Of a DNA stretch of 64,000 bases, positions 49,599 to 60,170 are shown one piece after another; the stretch's first letter is position 1, and each line of letters begins with the position of its first letter. The DNA is from Granulosicoccus sp. (GTDB lineage Bacteria; Pseudomonadota; Gammaproteobacteria; Granulosicoccales; Granulosicoccaceae): the NCBI GenBank assembly GCA_023300375.1, contig JALZWO010000072.1, positions 1 to 64,000 on the forward strand, in the 5' to 3' direction. The notes beneath the pieces were generated by a model. That model did no database searches. It was not told the DNA's origin and saw only the letters and a program-made list of their open reading frames with translations. Both the position numbers and the translations under genes were made by a program.

Positions 49599-50828
49599 TT
49601 AGGTTCGTGTTGCGGTTGCAATGTATTTCATCGCAGCGTCTACACCGCCCTCACTATTTTTTATTCCCAAGGCATGTAGCCCTGTTTCTATACAAGCTAG
49701 CATTCCCAATAGCGCATGCGGGTCAAGATGTCCCATGTGTCCGATCCTAAAAAGATCATCAGTGGTCTTTGCACCATTGGGCTCAAGGTTCAATCCTATG
49801 CCAAGCGTTAGCCCTGTCTCACTCTCACACCAAGCACGCAATCGACTTGCCAATCCAGATTCAGTTTTGACACAGGTTACAACCCACGAACGATCCTCCG
49901 CATTGGGCACATTAAACGCTAAGCAACCACTGTTTGCCCAGCAATCCAACGCCGCCCAGACTGCTGTGGCTTGCACTCGGTGCCGTTGCCAAACATTCTC
50001 CATGCCTTCTTCTAACAGCATATCCAAAGCTTCTCGAAGTCCGAACAGATGATGAGTAGGGGGCGTGCCTGAGAAACGAGCTGCGAAGTACTCCGGATAC
50101 ACTCTTGATTTCCAATCCCAGTAGGGAGTGTTCAAGTTGGCTTCTTCATACAAGGGCCACACACCATCTCCAATAAAAACGATACCCAGACCCGGTGGAG
50201 TCATCAAACCTTTCTGACAACCAGTAAGCAAAATATCAACGCCCCAAGCATCCATTTTAAAGGGCTCACATCCAAATGAGGCAATGCTGTCGACCATCAA
50301 CAGAGCGGGATGAGAGCATGCTGTCATAGCCGACCGTATGCTCGGAATGTTGTTGCTCACCGAAGAGGAGGTTTCAGTTTGTACCGTAATAACGGCTTTT
50401 ATGGAGTGTTCAGTGTCACCACGAAGAGCCGCCTCAACACGTTCAACCTGTACTGATTGATCTGTGCCGAAATCAATAACCTCAACATTGATACCCAGGC
50501 TTTTGGCAGTTTGTGCCCAACCAGCACCAAACCGACCTGTTTGTAGCGACAGGATAGTATCGCCTTTGCTTAGCGTATTAACTAAGGCAGCTTCCCAGGT
50601 TGCATGCCCATTACCAATGTAAATTAGTGCATGACCACTGTTTCCAGCGATCGTGTTGAGATCGGCGTAGACAGTGTCGCTAACCTCAAGGAGTTCACCT
50701 TCGTAAATATTGGGTGCTGCGCGATGCATTGCACGCAGCACCCTATCTGGCACAACCGAAGGACCCGGCAACGCGTGATGTCCTCTGCCAGCTGCAAGCC
50801 GGACGGAGTTGCCGTTTGGTTTAGCCAT
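49599..50828 (-). CDS. Class V aminotransferase (alanine/serine--glyoxylate aminotransferase-like)
   Basis: GPSVVPDRVLRAMHRAAPNIYEGELLEV; VDSIASFGCEPFKMDAWGVDILLTGCQKGLMTPPGLGIV (PLP Lys). Confidence 0.9.
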   Translation of the reverse strand: MAKPNGNSVRLAAGRGHHALPGPSVVPDRVLRAMHRAAPNIYEGELLEVSDTVYADLNTIAGNSGHALIYIGNGHATWEAALVNTLSKGDTILSLQTGRFGAGWAQTAKSLGINVEVIDFGTDQSVQVERVEAALRGDTEHSIKAVITVQTETSSSVSNNIPSIRSAMTACSHPALLMVDSIASFGCEPFKMDAWGVDILLTGCQKGLMTPPGLGIVFIGDGVWPLYEEANLNTPYWDWKSRVYPEYFAARFSGTPPTHHLFGLREALDMLLEEGMENVWQRHRVQATAVWAALDCWANSGCLAFNVPNAEDRSWVVTCVKTESGLASRLRAWCESETGLTLGIGLNLEPNGAKTTDDLFRIGHMGHLDPHALLGMLACIETGLHALGIKNSEGGVDAAMKYIATATRT

Positions 50829-50839
50829 ACTTTTTACAA

Positions 50840-50981
50840 CCTATGAGAACAACAAGCCACCATTGCTATTAATGGTGGTACCTGTGATAAATGATGCTTC
50901 ACTGGATGCCAGATAGCTCATCAAATCGGCTACATCTTCCGAACGCCCTCCCTTTTCAATGGCGTGGCGTTCGCAACGTTT
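50840..50981 (-). pseudogene. C-terminal remnant of a short-chain dehydrogenase/reductase (SDR)
   Basis: Minus-strand reading ...KRCERHAIEKGGRSEDVADLMSYLASSEASFITGTTINSNGGLLFS* has the SDR C-terminal signature (GRSEDVA...FLAS..ASFITG..I..NGG). An in-frame stop lies just upstream (50982-50984). Confidence 0.8.
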
Positions 50982-51009
50982 TTACGGCTTTATTCTCTTA
51001 TGATAGCGT

Positions 51010-53238
51010 TTACGCGTCAACCAGCTTATTCAAGGTGCTGCTCGGACGCATGATCTGTTCGCGCAGCTCAGGGCTTGAGCAATAGTATCCACCGATGTCT
51101 GCAGGTTTACCCTGTACGGCATTGAGTTCAGAGACAATTTTTTCCTCACTAGCTAACAGCTCACTGTGAAACGCCTTAAACTGCGCCGCAAGTTCGGCAT
51201 CATCAGTTTGCTGTGCAATAGCTTCTGCCCAATACAAAGCCAGATAAAAATGGCTTCCACGATTATCAAGCTGGCCCACTTTGCGTGATGGCGACTTACC
51301 ATTGTCTAGCAGTTTTCCAGTAGCTTCATCGAGTGTTGTTGCCAGGATTTTTGCTTTCGGATTGCTGTGCTTTATGCCGCACTCTTCAATAGAGACAGCC
51401 AGAGCAAGGAACTCACCCAACGAATCCCAGCGCAAGTGATTCTCTTCGAGTAGCTGTTGCACATGCTTGGGAGCAGAACCACCTGCTCCAGTTTCAAACA
51501 AACCACCGCCTTCCATCAATGGCACTACTGACAGCATTTTTGCGCTTGTGCCCAATTCAAGAATCGGGAACAAATCAGTAAGGTAGTCACGAAGAATGTT
51601 CCCAGTGGCAGATATAGTGTCTAGCCCACGTGCAACCCGTTCTAGCGTGTAACGCATAGCCCGCACTTGAGACATGATCTGGATATCCAAGCCTTTAGTG
51701 TCATGCTCTTGCAGGTAGGTCTCAACTTTTTTGATTAACTCGTTCTCGTGAGGACGGTAAGGGTCGAGCCAGAAAACTACCGGCGTTGCAGATTCACGTG
51801 CACGTCGTACGGCCAACTTCACCCAATCGCGGATAGGCGCATCCTTGGTTTGACACATACGCCAGATATCACCCTCTTCCACTTCTTGCTCAAGGAGTAC
51901 CTCACCTGTCTCAGCATCTGTAATACGTGCAGTGCCGGCACTAGTGGCTTCAAACGTTTTATCGTGTGAACCGTACTCTTCTGCTTTTTGCGCCATCAGC
52001 CCCACATTAGGCACAGTACCCATCGTGGTGGGATCAAAATTACCATGCCACTTACAAAAGTTTATGACCTCTTGATAAATACGGGCAAAAGTTGACTCGG
52101 GAATAACCGCTTTACAATCATAAAGCTTGCCGTCGCCTCCCCACATCTGACCGCCAGAGCGAATCATGGCTGGCATGGATGCATCAACGATCACGTCACT
52201 AGGAGAGTGGAAATTGGTTATACCTTTCGCCGAATCAACCATGGCGAGTCGTGGACGACGGACCTGACAAGCATGCAAATCACGCTCAATCTCTTCGCGC
52301 TTAGACGCCGGTAATTCGGCAATTTTTTGATACAGCGTTGCCATACCATTGTTGACATTGATCCCTAATTCATCGAAGTAGGCACCGTGCTTATCAAACG
52401 CATCTTTGTAAAAAATCTTCACTGCATGACCAAACACAATAGGGTGCGACACCTTCATCATGGTGGCTTTTACATGCAATGAAAACAGAATGCCTGATTC
52501 GCGGCAATCTTCCATTTCACGCTCGTAAAACTCGCACAGCTCGGTCTTACTCATAAACATAAGATCAAGCACTTCATGAGCAAGCACTGGGATCTCGGCT
52601 TTGAGCACGTCGCTATTGCCGTCTTTAGTTATTAGCTCCATACGCACTTTACGCGCCTTATCCAGCGTCAACGATTGCTCACCAGCATAAAAATCGCCTT
52701 CATGCATGTGAGACACGTGAGTACGCGACCATTGCTTCCACTCGCCCATAGAATGAGGGTGCTTTTTTGCAAAATTCTTCACAGCATTTGGCGCACGTCG
52801 ATCAGAATTGCCTTCGCGCAGCACAGGATTTACGGCACTACCTAATGCTTTGCCGTAGCGTTTACGCAGTTCTTTCTCTTCCTCAGTTTGAGGATCGCTG
52901 GGAAAATCAGGCAGAGCATAGCCATTGTCCTGCAGCTCTTTGATACAGGCTTGCAGCTGTGGAACTGACGCACTGATATTGGGCAGTTTGATAATGTTGG
53001 TATTGGGTTCTTGGGTTAGTTCACCCAAGTGCGCCAAATTGTCTTCAACTTTTTGACCATCGTTCAGGTATTCGGGGAATTCTGCTAGCACCCTCGCTGC
53101 CACTGAAATATCACTGGTTTCTATATCGATGCCGGCAGCTGCCGTGAATTTGCGCACAATGGGCAGCAAAGAGGCTGTCGCCAGCAATGGGGCCTCATCG
53201 GTGAAGGTGTATATTATTTTTTGCTTATTGTCAGACAT
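51010..53238 (-). CDS. icd: Isocitrate dehydrogenase (NADP+), monomeric type
   Basis: 742 aa; [66 protein letters not shown]: monomeric IDH motifs. Confidence 0.96.
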   Translation of the reverse strand: MSDNKQKIIYTFTDEAPLLATASLLPIVRKFTAAAGIDIETSDISVAARVLAEFPEYLNDGQKVEDNLAHLGELTQEPNTNIIKLPNISASVPQLQACIKELQDNGYALPDFPSDPQTEEEKELRKRYGKALGSAVNPVLREGNSDRRAPNAVKNFAKKHPHSMGEWKQWSRTHVSHMHEGDFYAGEQSLTLDKARKVRMELITKDGNSDVLKAEIPVLAHEVLDLMFMSKTELCEFYEREMEDCRESGILFSLHVKATMMKVSHPIVFGHAVKIFYKDAFDKHGAYFDELGINVNNGMATLYQKIAELPASKREEIERDLHACQVRRPRLAMVDSAKGITNFHSPSDVIVDASMPAMIRSGGQMWGGDGKLYDCKAVIPESTFARIYQEVINFCKWHGNFDPTTMGTVPNVGLMAQKAEEYGSHDKTFEATSAGTARITDAETGEVLLEQEVEEGDIWRMCQTKDAPIRDWVKLAVRRARESATPVVFWLDPYRPHENELIKKVETYLQEHDTKGLDIQIMSQVRAMRYTLERVARGLDTISATGNILRDYLTDLFPILELGTSAKMLSVVPLMEGGGLFETGAGGSAPKHVQQLLEENHLRWDSLGEFLALAVSIEECGIKHSNPKAKILATTLDEATGKLLDNGKSPSRKVGQLDNRGSHFYLALYWAEAIAQQTDDAELAAQFKAFHSELLASEEKIVSELNAVQGKPADIGGYYCSSPELREQIMRPSSTLNKLVDA

Positions 53239-53491
53239 AAAACTGCGACCCTTATTAGGCTAGAGATAGCTGGAAATATCGAATAGTGTCGGGCTTGAGA
53301 GAACAATCATAATCCGCATCTCAATGAGCAGACACCGCCTGACGGTTCATTATAAACGAGCTGGGCATACACTGCCGCCTCAACTCACCCCTGCGAACAA
53401 TACAGGCATTGCACTCATGAACGCTGGGCAAAAGCCACAACCAACCGAGGTCCGACAGCCGCTTACCCCATCTGTTCAACGTTAAGCCTGT

Positions 53492-56005
53492 TCAACGACC
53501 CGATGAGGGTTTTCTGGGCTTGGCTCGAGCGGTTGCCACTGCCGACAACGGATCTTCTGGCCAATGGTGCTTGGGGTAACGCCCGGCCATGTCTTTCTTT
53601 ACCGCTGAATAACTAGTCGTCCAGAAGTTAGCAAGATCTTCCGTCACTTGAACCACTCGCCCAGCTGGCGACAGTAAAAGCACTTTGAGCGGCAACCGAC
53701 CATAGGCAACAGAGGGATTTTCAGCACAACCAAACATGTCTTGTAGCCGAACTTGTAACCAGGGGTTACCCGCGTCAATATAAGACAATTGGATGTTAGA
53801 GCCACTGGGAACACGGTAGCGCAACGGTAGCCATTCCCCAAGCTGCACCTGTTGCTGATAATTGAGCAAGGAGCCTAAAATTTGCTGCAACTCCAGCCTC
53901 TGCAAAGACGCGAGAGTTGAAAAACCCGACAGATAAGGCGACAACCAGTGATCAAGGTTATTCAACAACGACTCATCATCAACCTCAGGCCAAGCCTCGT
54001 CGCTCAACTCACGCATTCGCTTCACACGGGCCTGCCATTGCCGCAGTTCATCCGTCCATGGTAAACAGGCAATACCAGCGATACGAATCCCTTCGAGCAT
54101 AGCTTGTATTCGCTCGTCGTCATCAATCATGCGAAGTGCCTTACTTGACACCACTAGCTTGCCTATCATCAAACGTCTCTCAGCTAGCACTCGCAACAGT
54201 TTTACATCCCACGCAACATGGTCAAGCTGCATTAGTAAGTGCGGTGCATGGCGTTCCAGCTCATCGATAGACAAGGTAGCCGCCTTGAATATGCGCGCCT
54301 GCTTACCGATTCCTCCCAATCGCGCCACCACCAACCACGATTGCTGCGCCAAAGCATCATCACGATCAATCACGGCTCCAGCACCACAAGCGAGTGTGTA
54401 GGCGCTATCGTCGCCAGAGCGCCGTTTCGCAATCCAGTCCGGGTAGGCTTGGGCCAGCAACACGCCTAAGGACATTTTGCCTTCATGTCGATCACTCGGC
54501 ACTGAGCCTGACAAAGAGTGTTCAGCACCTGCAAGCACCTTTGTAGCGAGCTGTTCTGCAAGCCGCTTTGACGGCTTTGACAACTCACGCTGCATGAGTA
54601 CGTCAAGATCAACGGTGTTGTCGCCACGAGATTGATCTTCAAGAACAACTGCAAGATGACAGGCTATGTCAAGACAGTGGTTGTTAGCAGCCCAGAGCAA
54701 CATACTGGCAAGCCTAGGGTGTACCGGCAGTGAGGCTGCCACTTTTCCAAAGGCACTTAATTGATTCTTCTCCCACAACCCTAACTGCGCCAGCAGATCC
54801 CGAGCACGCATTACAGATGCCTCTGCGGGCTCCGTTGTCCACGCCATGTCTTTGTAGTTGTGTACGCCCCACAGCGCTAAATCTATAATGACAGGCGCTA
54901 GATCAGCGCGCAGTATTTCTGGTTGCCAGAAAGGTGACCGACGAGCATGCCCCTGCTCACTCCAAAGTCTGTAGCAAATGCCCGAGGTGGTCCGTCCAGC
55001 ACGCCCAGCACGTTGTTTAGCACTGGCTTGACTTGCCGTCACTGTTTCAAGAAGCGAGGCACCCGTGCTGCTATCGATACGCCCACGTCGCTCGAGCCCA
55101 GAATCAATGACCACACGAACTCCATCAATGGTAATGGAGGTCTCGGCCAGACTGGTTGACAAAATAACGCGCCGGAAACCTTCAACCGCCTTGCAAGTGG
55201 CACGTTCTTGAAGTTCACGACTAACCCCACTGTGCAAGGCAAGCACCACCGTATTGTCTTTAACTACGCACGCGGATAACTGCTGTTGTACTCGAGTGAT
55301 TTCAAAAACGCCCGGCAAAAAAACCAGCACATCACCTTCGTGCTCATCTAGAGCGAGCATGACTGTACTAGCGATGCGCTGAAGGAAGGACACATTGGTC
55401 TCGCCCAGATAACGAATATCGACCGTGTGCTGCGCTACAGCACATGAGATCTCAACACTCTTACCCAAAGGCATGGATACATTTTGCATATCGAGAGTTG
55501 CCGACATTAATAAAAGACGTAATCGATCATTCAGGGCTTGTTGAATGTCGATACAAAGTGCGAGCCCAAGATCAGCATGCACACTGCGTTCATGAAATTC
55601 ATCGAAAATCACCAGGCCTACGCCTTCAAGCGCCGGGTCTGCCTGAATTAATCGTGTCAGTACGCCCTCAGTCACGACTGTGAGCTTGGTCTTGTTTGAT
55701 ACCCGCGTATCCTCGCGCATACGCAAGCCAATACGCTCGCCTACTTTTTCGTTCAAGTGAAACGCTAAGCGTGCAGCCACGGCTCTTGCTGCCAAACGAC
55801 GCGGCTCAAGCAGAATGATATTGCCACTCAACTGCTCGTCAAACAGCATGGCGAGAGGTAGGCCGGTACTTTTCCCAGCCCCCGGTTCCGCCTTGAGCAG
55901 CACATTGCCGCTCATTAATGAGTCAACAACCTGGTTGCTGATGCCCAAAACCGGCAAAGCACGGATAGCTTCAGGCAAAACAGCGGTATTCATAGAATGT
56001 GTCAA
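53492..56005 (-). CDS. hrpB: ATP-dependent helicase HrpB
   Basis: LLKAEPGAGKSTGLPLAML; DEFHERSVHADLGLAL; STSLAETSITIDGVRVVIDSGLERRGRID; QRAGRAGRT. Confidence 0.95.
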   Translation of the reverse strand: MTHSMNTAVLPEAIRALPVLGISNQVVDSLMSGNVLLKAEPGAGKSTGLPLAMLFDEQLSGNIILLEPRRLAARAVAARLAFHLNEKVGERIGLRMREDTRVSNKTKLTVVTEGVLTRLIQADPALEGVGLVIFDEFHERSVHADLGLALCIDIQQALNDRLRLLLMSATLDMQNVSMPLGKSVEISCAVAQHTVDIRYLGETNVSFLQRIASTVMLALDEHEGDVLVFLPGVFEITRVQQQLSACVVKDNTVVLALHSGVSRELQERATCKAVEGFRRVILSTSLAETSITIDGVRVVIDSGLERRGRIDSSTGASLLETVTASQASAKQRAGRAGRTTSGICYRLWSEQGHARRSPFWQPEILRADLAPVIIDLALWGVHNYKDMAWTTEPAEASVMRARDLLAQLGLWEKNQLSAFGKVAASLPVHPRLASMLLWAANNHCLDIACHLAVVLEDQSRGDNTVDLDVLMQRELSKPSKRLAEQLATKVLAGAEHSLSGSVPSDRHEGKMSLGVLLAQAYPDWIAKRRSGDDSAYTLACGAGAVIDRDDALAQQSWLVVARLGGIGKQARIFKAATLSIDELERHAPHLLMQLDHVAWDVKLLRVLAERRLMIGKLVVSSKALRMIDDDERIQAMLEGIRIAGIACLPWTDELRQWQARVKRMRELSDEAWPEVDDESLLNNLDHWLSPYLSGFSTLASLQRLELQQILGSLLNYQQQVQLGEWLPLRYRVPSGSNIQLSYIDAGNPWLQVRLQDMFGCAENPSVAYGRLPLKVLLLSPAGRVVQVTEDLANFWTTSYSAVKKDMAGRYPKHHWPEDPLSAVATARAKPRKPSSGR

Positions 56006-56383
56006 CTGGTCGGAAAACGAGGGAGCGCGACTCTACACTAGCCTGTACGGGCAAACGAGTAGCACCGTGAAAAATTGATCAGATTAGTGTTGCTCAATGA
56101 AAAAACTGACTCTGCAACATAGACAACGCCGACGTTACGCCCAACATCTTGAACTTTTATTAACAGAACTGTCGTAAATTTAGTAGACCGCCGGTGGACT
56201 TTATCGTATTTCCTAGTGTTTTAGCTGACCACTATCACGGTTTGATGCGCTTGCTTGCACAAGTCTGCGTTGACCACCTCTCCTCGGTGAGAGTTTACGG
56301 CTATTCGCAGTTAATAGCCCCCGCATAGCCTCAACAAATGTGATGATGAACGAAAAACAGATTTAGACAGACACCAGCAACAG

Positions 56384-56432
56384 ATTGGTGAAGCCGAAAT
56401 TGATCAGACAAATTAATTTCAGCTTCACCAAT
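56384..56432. promoter_or_regulatory. Long inverted repeat ATTGGTGAAGC-c-GAAATT ... AATTTC-a-GCTTCACCAAT upstream of the Amt-kinase gene
   Basis: 11-bp perfect arms, one mismatch, then a further 6-bp stem and 13-nt loop. No downstream U-run. Confidence 0.6.
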
Positions 56433-56581
56433 GTGCACTTAATCACTAGTTGATTGCTCAATTATTGGTACTCTTTGGCCAATGTTACGCAGCTTCGCCT
56501 CCCAAAAAGTGGCGTAGCTGCATTAATCTCTGCTGTTTGTTATTTTTACCCGCACAAAGAGCGATATCTGGAGTTCTTATT

Positions 56582-59500
56582 TTGATCGATCCGACACAAA
56601 TTGACACGAGTTGGGTACTGCTCAGCGCCTTTCTCGTCATGACCATGCAAATTGGCTTTTGCATGCTCGAAACTGGCTTGGTGCGTCAGAAAAACAGCAT
56701 CAATGTCGCCTATAAGAATTTGATGGACTTTGTTGTCGCTGGTCTTGTTTTTTGGCTTGTCGGTTTTGGCATTATGTTCGGCACAGGTCATGCCAGCGGT
56801 CTTTTCGGCACAGACATGTTTCTGAAAAGCCATTCTGACGGCGTTGTCGCGTTTTTCTTATTCCAGCTCGTCTTTTGTAGTGCGGCAGCCACGATTGTGG
56901 GCGGCGCAATGGCTGAGAGGACGCGACTTTCTTCGTATCTGATCATCAGTGCTCTAGTGGCAGCGGTATTCTATCCCCTGATGGGCCACTGGACGTGGGG
57001 CGGCGCTCTAGGCAACGGCACGCCAGGCTGGTTGGCTGAATTAGGCTTTATTGATTTTGCAGGCTCCACCGTGGTCCATGGAACTGGCGGCTGGCTAGCG
57101 CTAGCGGCCGTTATCATTGTCGGCCCACGCATAGGTCGATTCAACACTGACAAGCCCCTTCGTGGCAGCAACTACCCAGTGGCCACCGTTGGCGTTCTTG
57201 TCCTTTGGTTTGGCTGGTTTGGTTTTAATGGCGGTAGCGCTCTGGCATTCAATGAGTCGGTACCCATCATCCTGGTAAACACTTCTTTGGCGGCAGCAGC
57301 TGGTGGCTTTGCGCTGCTCTCTTGGGCTTGGATAAAAGAGAAACAGCCGAACATAGAAGCCTCTATAAACGGCACTATTGCAGGGCTTGTCGGTGTTACC
57401 GCAGGTGCGAACATTTACGAAACCACTGACGCTCTTCTAGTCGGTGTTGTAGCGGCCACAGCTTGCGGCTTAGCGACCAAATTGCTAGATCGCCTGAAAA
57501 TTGATGATGTGATCGGCGCTTGGCCTGCTCATGCCATTGCCGGCGCAGCTGGCACGCTAATGGTGGCCTTAGTCGGAGATAGTGGAGCGTTTGCTGAAGG
57601 CGTAGGCCGAGCCGAGCAATTGACCATTCAAGCCACAGGCGTTGCTACAGTTGCCATCTGGGCTTTCGGGGTTGGATTTGCAGCTCTGTACGTAGTTAAC
57701 AAGATTTTTCCATTACGCGTATCAGAGTCACATGAGCGCATTGGTCTGAACATCTCCGAACATAATGCCTCCACCGATCTGGTGGAATTAGTTGGTGAGA
57801 TGAATGATCACCGTCTCAATGCTGATTTTAATGCAGCTGTAAGCGTTGAGCCACACACCGAAGTGGGTCAGATAGCAACAGAATATAACCGCGTTCTTGA
57901 GCGAGTCAGATTAGAAATCGAAACACGCGAAGAGGCCTATCGCCAGCTTGAAGAAGCCAGCGAATTCCGCTTTATCTTTGAAAATGCCCACGAAGGTATC
58001 GTGCAGTTTGCGCGTAGCGGCATGATCACCAAGGCAAACCCTGCCGCCGTTGCACTGTTGGGCTTTCAATCAGAAGAAGAACTGATTGGTGGCGCTGGCA
58101 AATGGTTCTCAAAACTCGATGGTGTCGATAGAGAAACTCAACTCAAGCGCATGATTCGTTTGCTCAATGAGAAGGGTGTAGCCCGCGAAGTTGAGTTGGC
58201 ATTTATACGCAATGTTGATGGTCGTTCTGGAAATGTGCAGATTGATCTGCGCCGAATACTTGCCTCTGGCGATAATCCGACAACGGTGCTCGGCTCTATC
58301 ATTGATATCAGTGACAAGATGGCCAACGATCGTTTACGCATTGAGCGCGATAGTGCAAAAGCTGCCAGCCACGCCAAAAGCGAATTCCTGGCCAACATGA
58401 GTCACGAAATTCGTACACCGCTCAACGGCGTTACTGGCATGCTCGAGCTCCTTTCACGCACCGAGCTCGACACAAGGCAGTCGCGATTTTTAAATATTGC
58501 GGGCACATCAGCCGACGCCCTGTTGTCTGTCATCAACGACATTCTGGATGTATCAAAAATTGAAGCAGGTAAGCTCGAACTTGAAAAAGCCACGTTTTCT
58601 CTGCCTGAATTGCTATCCGATGTCGTGGATATGTTCGCACCGTCAGCGGCTAGCAAGAGTATTGAACTAGCAAGCCTCATCCCCACGAACACACCTGAAC
58701 GAGTGGTGGGTGATCCAGAGCGTCTCCGTCAAGTGTTCGTCAACTTACTGGGCAACGCTATCAAGTTCACCGAGACAGGTTCGGTCAAGCTGGTCTGTCG
58801 TGCTACACCTAAAGGTGATGGAAACACCAATTTACGCTTCGAAATAGAAGACAGTGGACCCGGTATTTCGTCGCTTGAGCGAGAACGGCTGTTTGAACCT
58901 TTTACTCAAGCCGATACCAGCACAACACGTAAGCATGGTGGCACCGGACTCGGACTCACCATTACGCGACAGCTGATCGAGCTTATGGGTGGCAGCATCA
59001 CTGTAGAGAGCGAGATGGGCCGTGGTACGACATTCACGATCGACATTACGCTTCAGGTTATAGAATCTGCTAAAACAACAACAAACGTAGATCAGCTGAT
59101 TGTTTCAGCCTCATCGAGTAAAAAATTGCGGGTACTTGCCGTTGACGATCACCCGATTAACCTGGAAATAGTAGACGGCTTACTAGAATCTGAAGGCTTC
59201 CTGGTAACCACCGTTGACGGCGCAGAAGCGGCAATGAAGCAATTGGAGCACGCGCACGACAGTGGTATGCCGTTCTCGCTCGCGTTAATTGATTTTCAGA
59301 TGCCTACTACTGATGGTCGAGAGCTTGCCATTCACATCCAGAATGATGGTCGCTACAATGATATGCACGTCATCATGCTGACGTCGATCGATCAGGCATT
59401 AAGCGCCGCCGAGCGTACCGATTTAAATATCGCTGCCAGTATTACCAAGCCACTGCGTCGCACGCGTCTATTTGATGCTATCAACGAGACACTCGGCAGA

Positions 59501-60028
59501 CCACTAAGCAAACCCTCACCCGCTGTGATGACTCCAGTGACTGATCTTGCGGCTGAGCGCGTCGCTGTTGCTCGAGGAGAGGATTCTGAAAAGGTAGAAA
59601 CATCCGTTTCAAGGGAAAACTTACCACCTCTACTTGGGCAGACTGATAACCCATTAGAGGTTCTAATTGTTGAAGACAATGCGGTTAATCAATTGGTCCT
59701 TGACGAACTACTGCGAGGTTTCGGTCATCACACGGTACTAGCAGAAAATGGTGAAGTCGCTCTTGAGCGTCTTAGCAATGGCAATATCGATCTGGTGTTA
59801 ATGGATTGCCAAATGCCAGTGATGGACGGCTTCGAGGCCACCCGTCGTATTCGTGCTCAAGAGGCGCAAAACGGGACGCCGCGGCTACCTATTGTTGCTG
59901 TCACTGCCAATGTCGTGAAGGGTGATCGCGAACGTTGCCTAGATGCGGGAATGGATGATTACGTCAGTAAACCAATAAACACCGCGAAACTAAACGCAGC
60001 GATTGCGCAGCATGTTAAAAAGGCGTGA
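56582..60028 (+). CDS. Ammonium transporter (Amt)-hybrid sensor histidine kinase fusion (Amt-PAS-HisKA-HATPase-REC-REC)
   Basis: Amt motifs (WVLLSAFLVMTMQIGFCMLETGLVRQKNSINVAYKNLMDF; GHWTWGGALGN; DFAGSTVVHGTGGWLALA; NGSINGTIAGLVGVTAG-type), PAS region, H-box ANMSHEIRTPLNGVTGMLELL, GTGLGLTI, two REC domains (LIDFQMPTTDG; LMDCQMPVMDG). Track ORF starts at TTG 56450; TTG 56582 with upstream GGAG is a plausible start. Confidence 0.93.
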   Translation: MIDPTQIDTSWVLLSAFLVMTMQIGFCMLETGLVRQKNSINVAYKNLMDFVVAGLVFWLVGFGIMFGTGHASGLFGTDMFLKSHSDGVVAFFLFQLVFCSAAATIVGGAMAERTRLSSYLIISALVAAVFYPLMGHWTWGGALGNGTPGWLAELGFIDFAGSTVVHGTGGWLALAAVIIVGPRIGRFNTDKPLRGSNYPVATVGVLVLWFGWFGFNGGSALAFNESVPIILVNTSLAAAAGGFALLSWAWIKEKQPNIEASINGTIAGLVGVTAGANIYETTDALLVGVVAATACGLATKLLDRLKIDDVIGAWPAHAIAGAAGTLMVALVGDSGAFAEGVGRAEQLTIQATGVATVAIWAFGVGFAALYVVNKIFPLRVSESHERIGLNISEHNASTDLVELVGEMNDHRLNADFNAAVSVEPHTEVGQIATEYNRVLERVRLEIETREEAYRQLEEASEFRFIFENAHEGIVQFARSGMITKANPAAVALLGFQSEEELIGGAGKWFSKLDGVDRETQLKRMIRLLNEKGVAREVELAFIRNVDGRSGNVQIDLRRILASGDNPTTVLGSIIDISDKMANDRLRIERDSAKAASHAKSEFLANMSHEIRTPLNGVTGMLELLSRTELDTRQSRFLNIAGTSADALLSVINDILDVSKIEAGKLELEKATFSLPELLSDVVDMFAPSAASKSIELASLIPTNTPERVVGDPERLRQVFVNLLGNAIKFTETGSVKLVCRATPKGDGNTNLRFEIEDSGPGISSLERERLFEPFTQADTSTTRKHGGTGLGLTITRQLIELMGGSITVESEMGRGTTFTIDITLQVIESAKTTTNVDQLIVSASSSKKLRVLAVDDHPINLEIVDGLLESEGFLVTTVDGAEAAMKQLEHAHDSGMPFSLALIDFQMPTTDGRELAIHIQNDGRYNDMHVIMLTSIDQALSAAERTDLNIAASITKPLRRTRLFDAINETLGRPLSKPSPAVMTPVTDLAAERVAVARGEDSEKVETSVSRENLPPLLGQTDNPLEVLIVEDNAVNQLVLDELLRGFGHHTVLAENGEVALERLSNGNIDLVLMDCQMPVMDGFEATRRIRAQEAQNGTPRLPIVAVTANVVKGDRERCLDAGMDDYVSKPINTAKLNAAIAQHVKKA

Positions 60029-60075
60029 GTAAACTGCATGCCTGAATCTGGGCTGTAGAAATACTAGCGATCAGT

Positions 60076-60098
60076 GTCTGGGGTGCAACGCTCCAGAC
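60076..60098 (+). terminator. Hairpin GTCTGG-N11-CCAGAC downstream of the Amt-kinase gene
   Basis: Inverted repeat in the intergenic region before the DEAD-box gene. Confidence 0.35.
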
Positions 60099-60170
60099 GC
60101 TGCATCTATCACGCTGAGCGACACACAAAATCGCTCACCTTAATCTGGCGCCCCCAGGCCAAACACCACC

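Noticed and set aside
49621-50052. 143-aa plus-strand ORF opposite the class V aminotransferase
   Set aside because: Antisense shadow ORF; composition and position explained by the minus-strand gene.
56476-56491. Possible sigma54 promoter TGGCCAATGTTACGCA upstream of the Amt-kinase gene
   Set aside because: Keeps the GG/GC dinucleotides at the right spacing, but the rest of the -24 and -12 elements matches poorly, and no NtrC box was found upstream. Too weak to claim.
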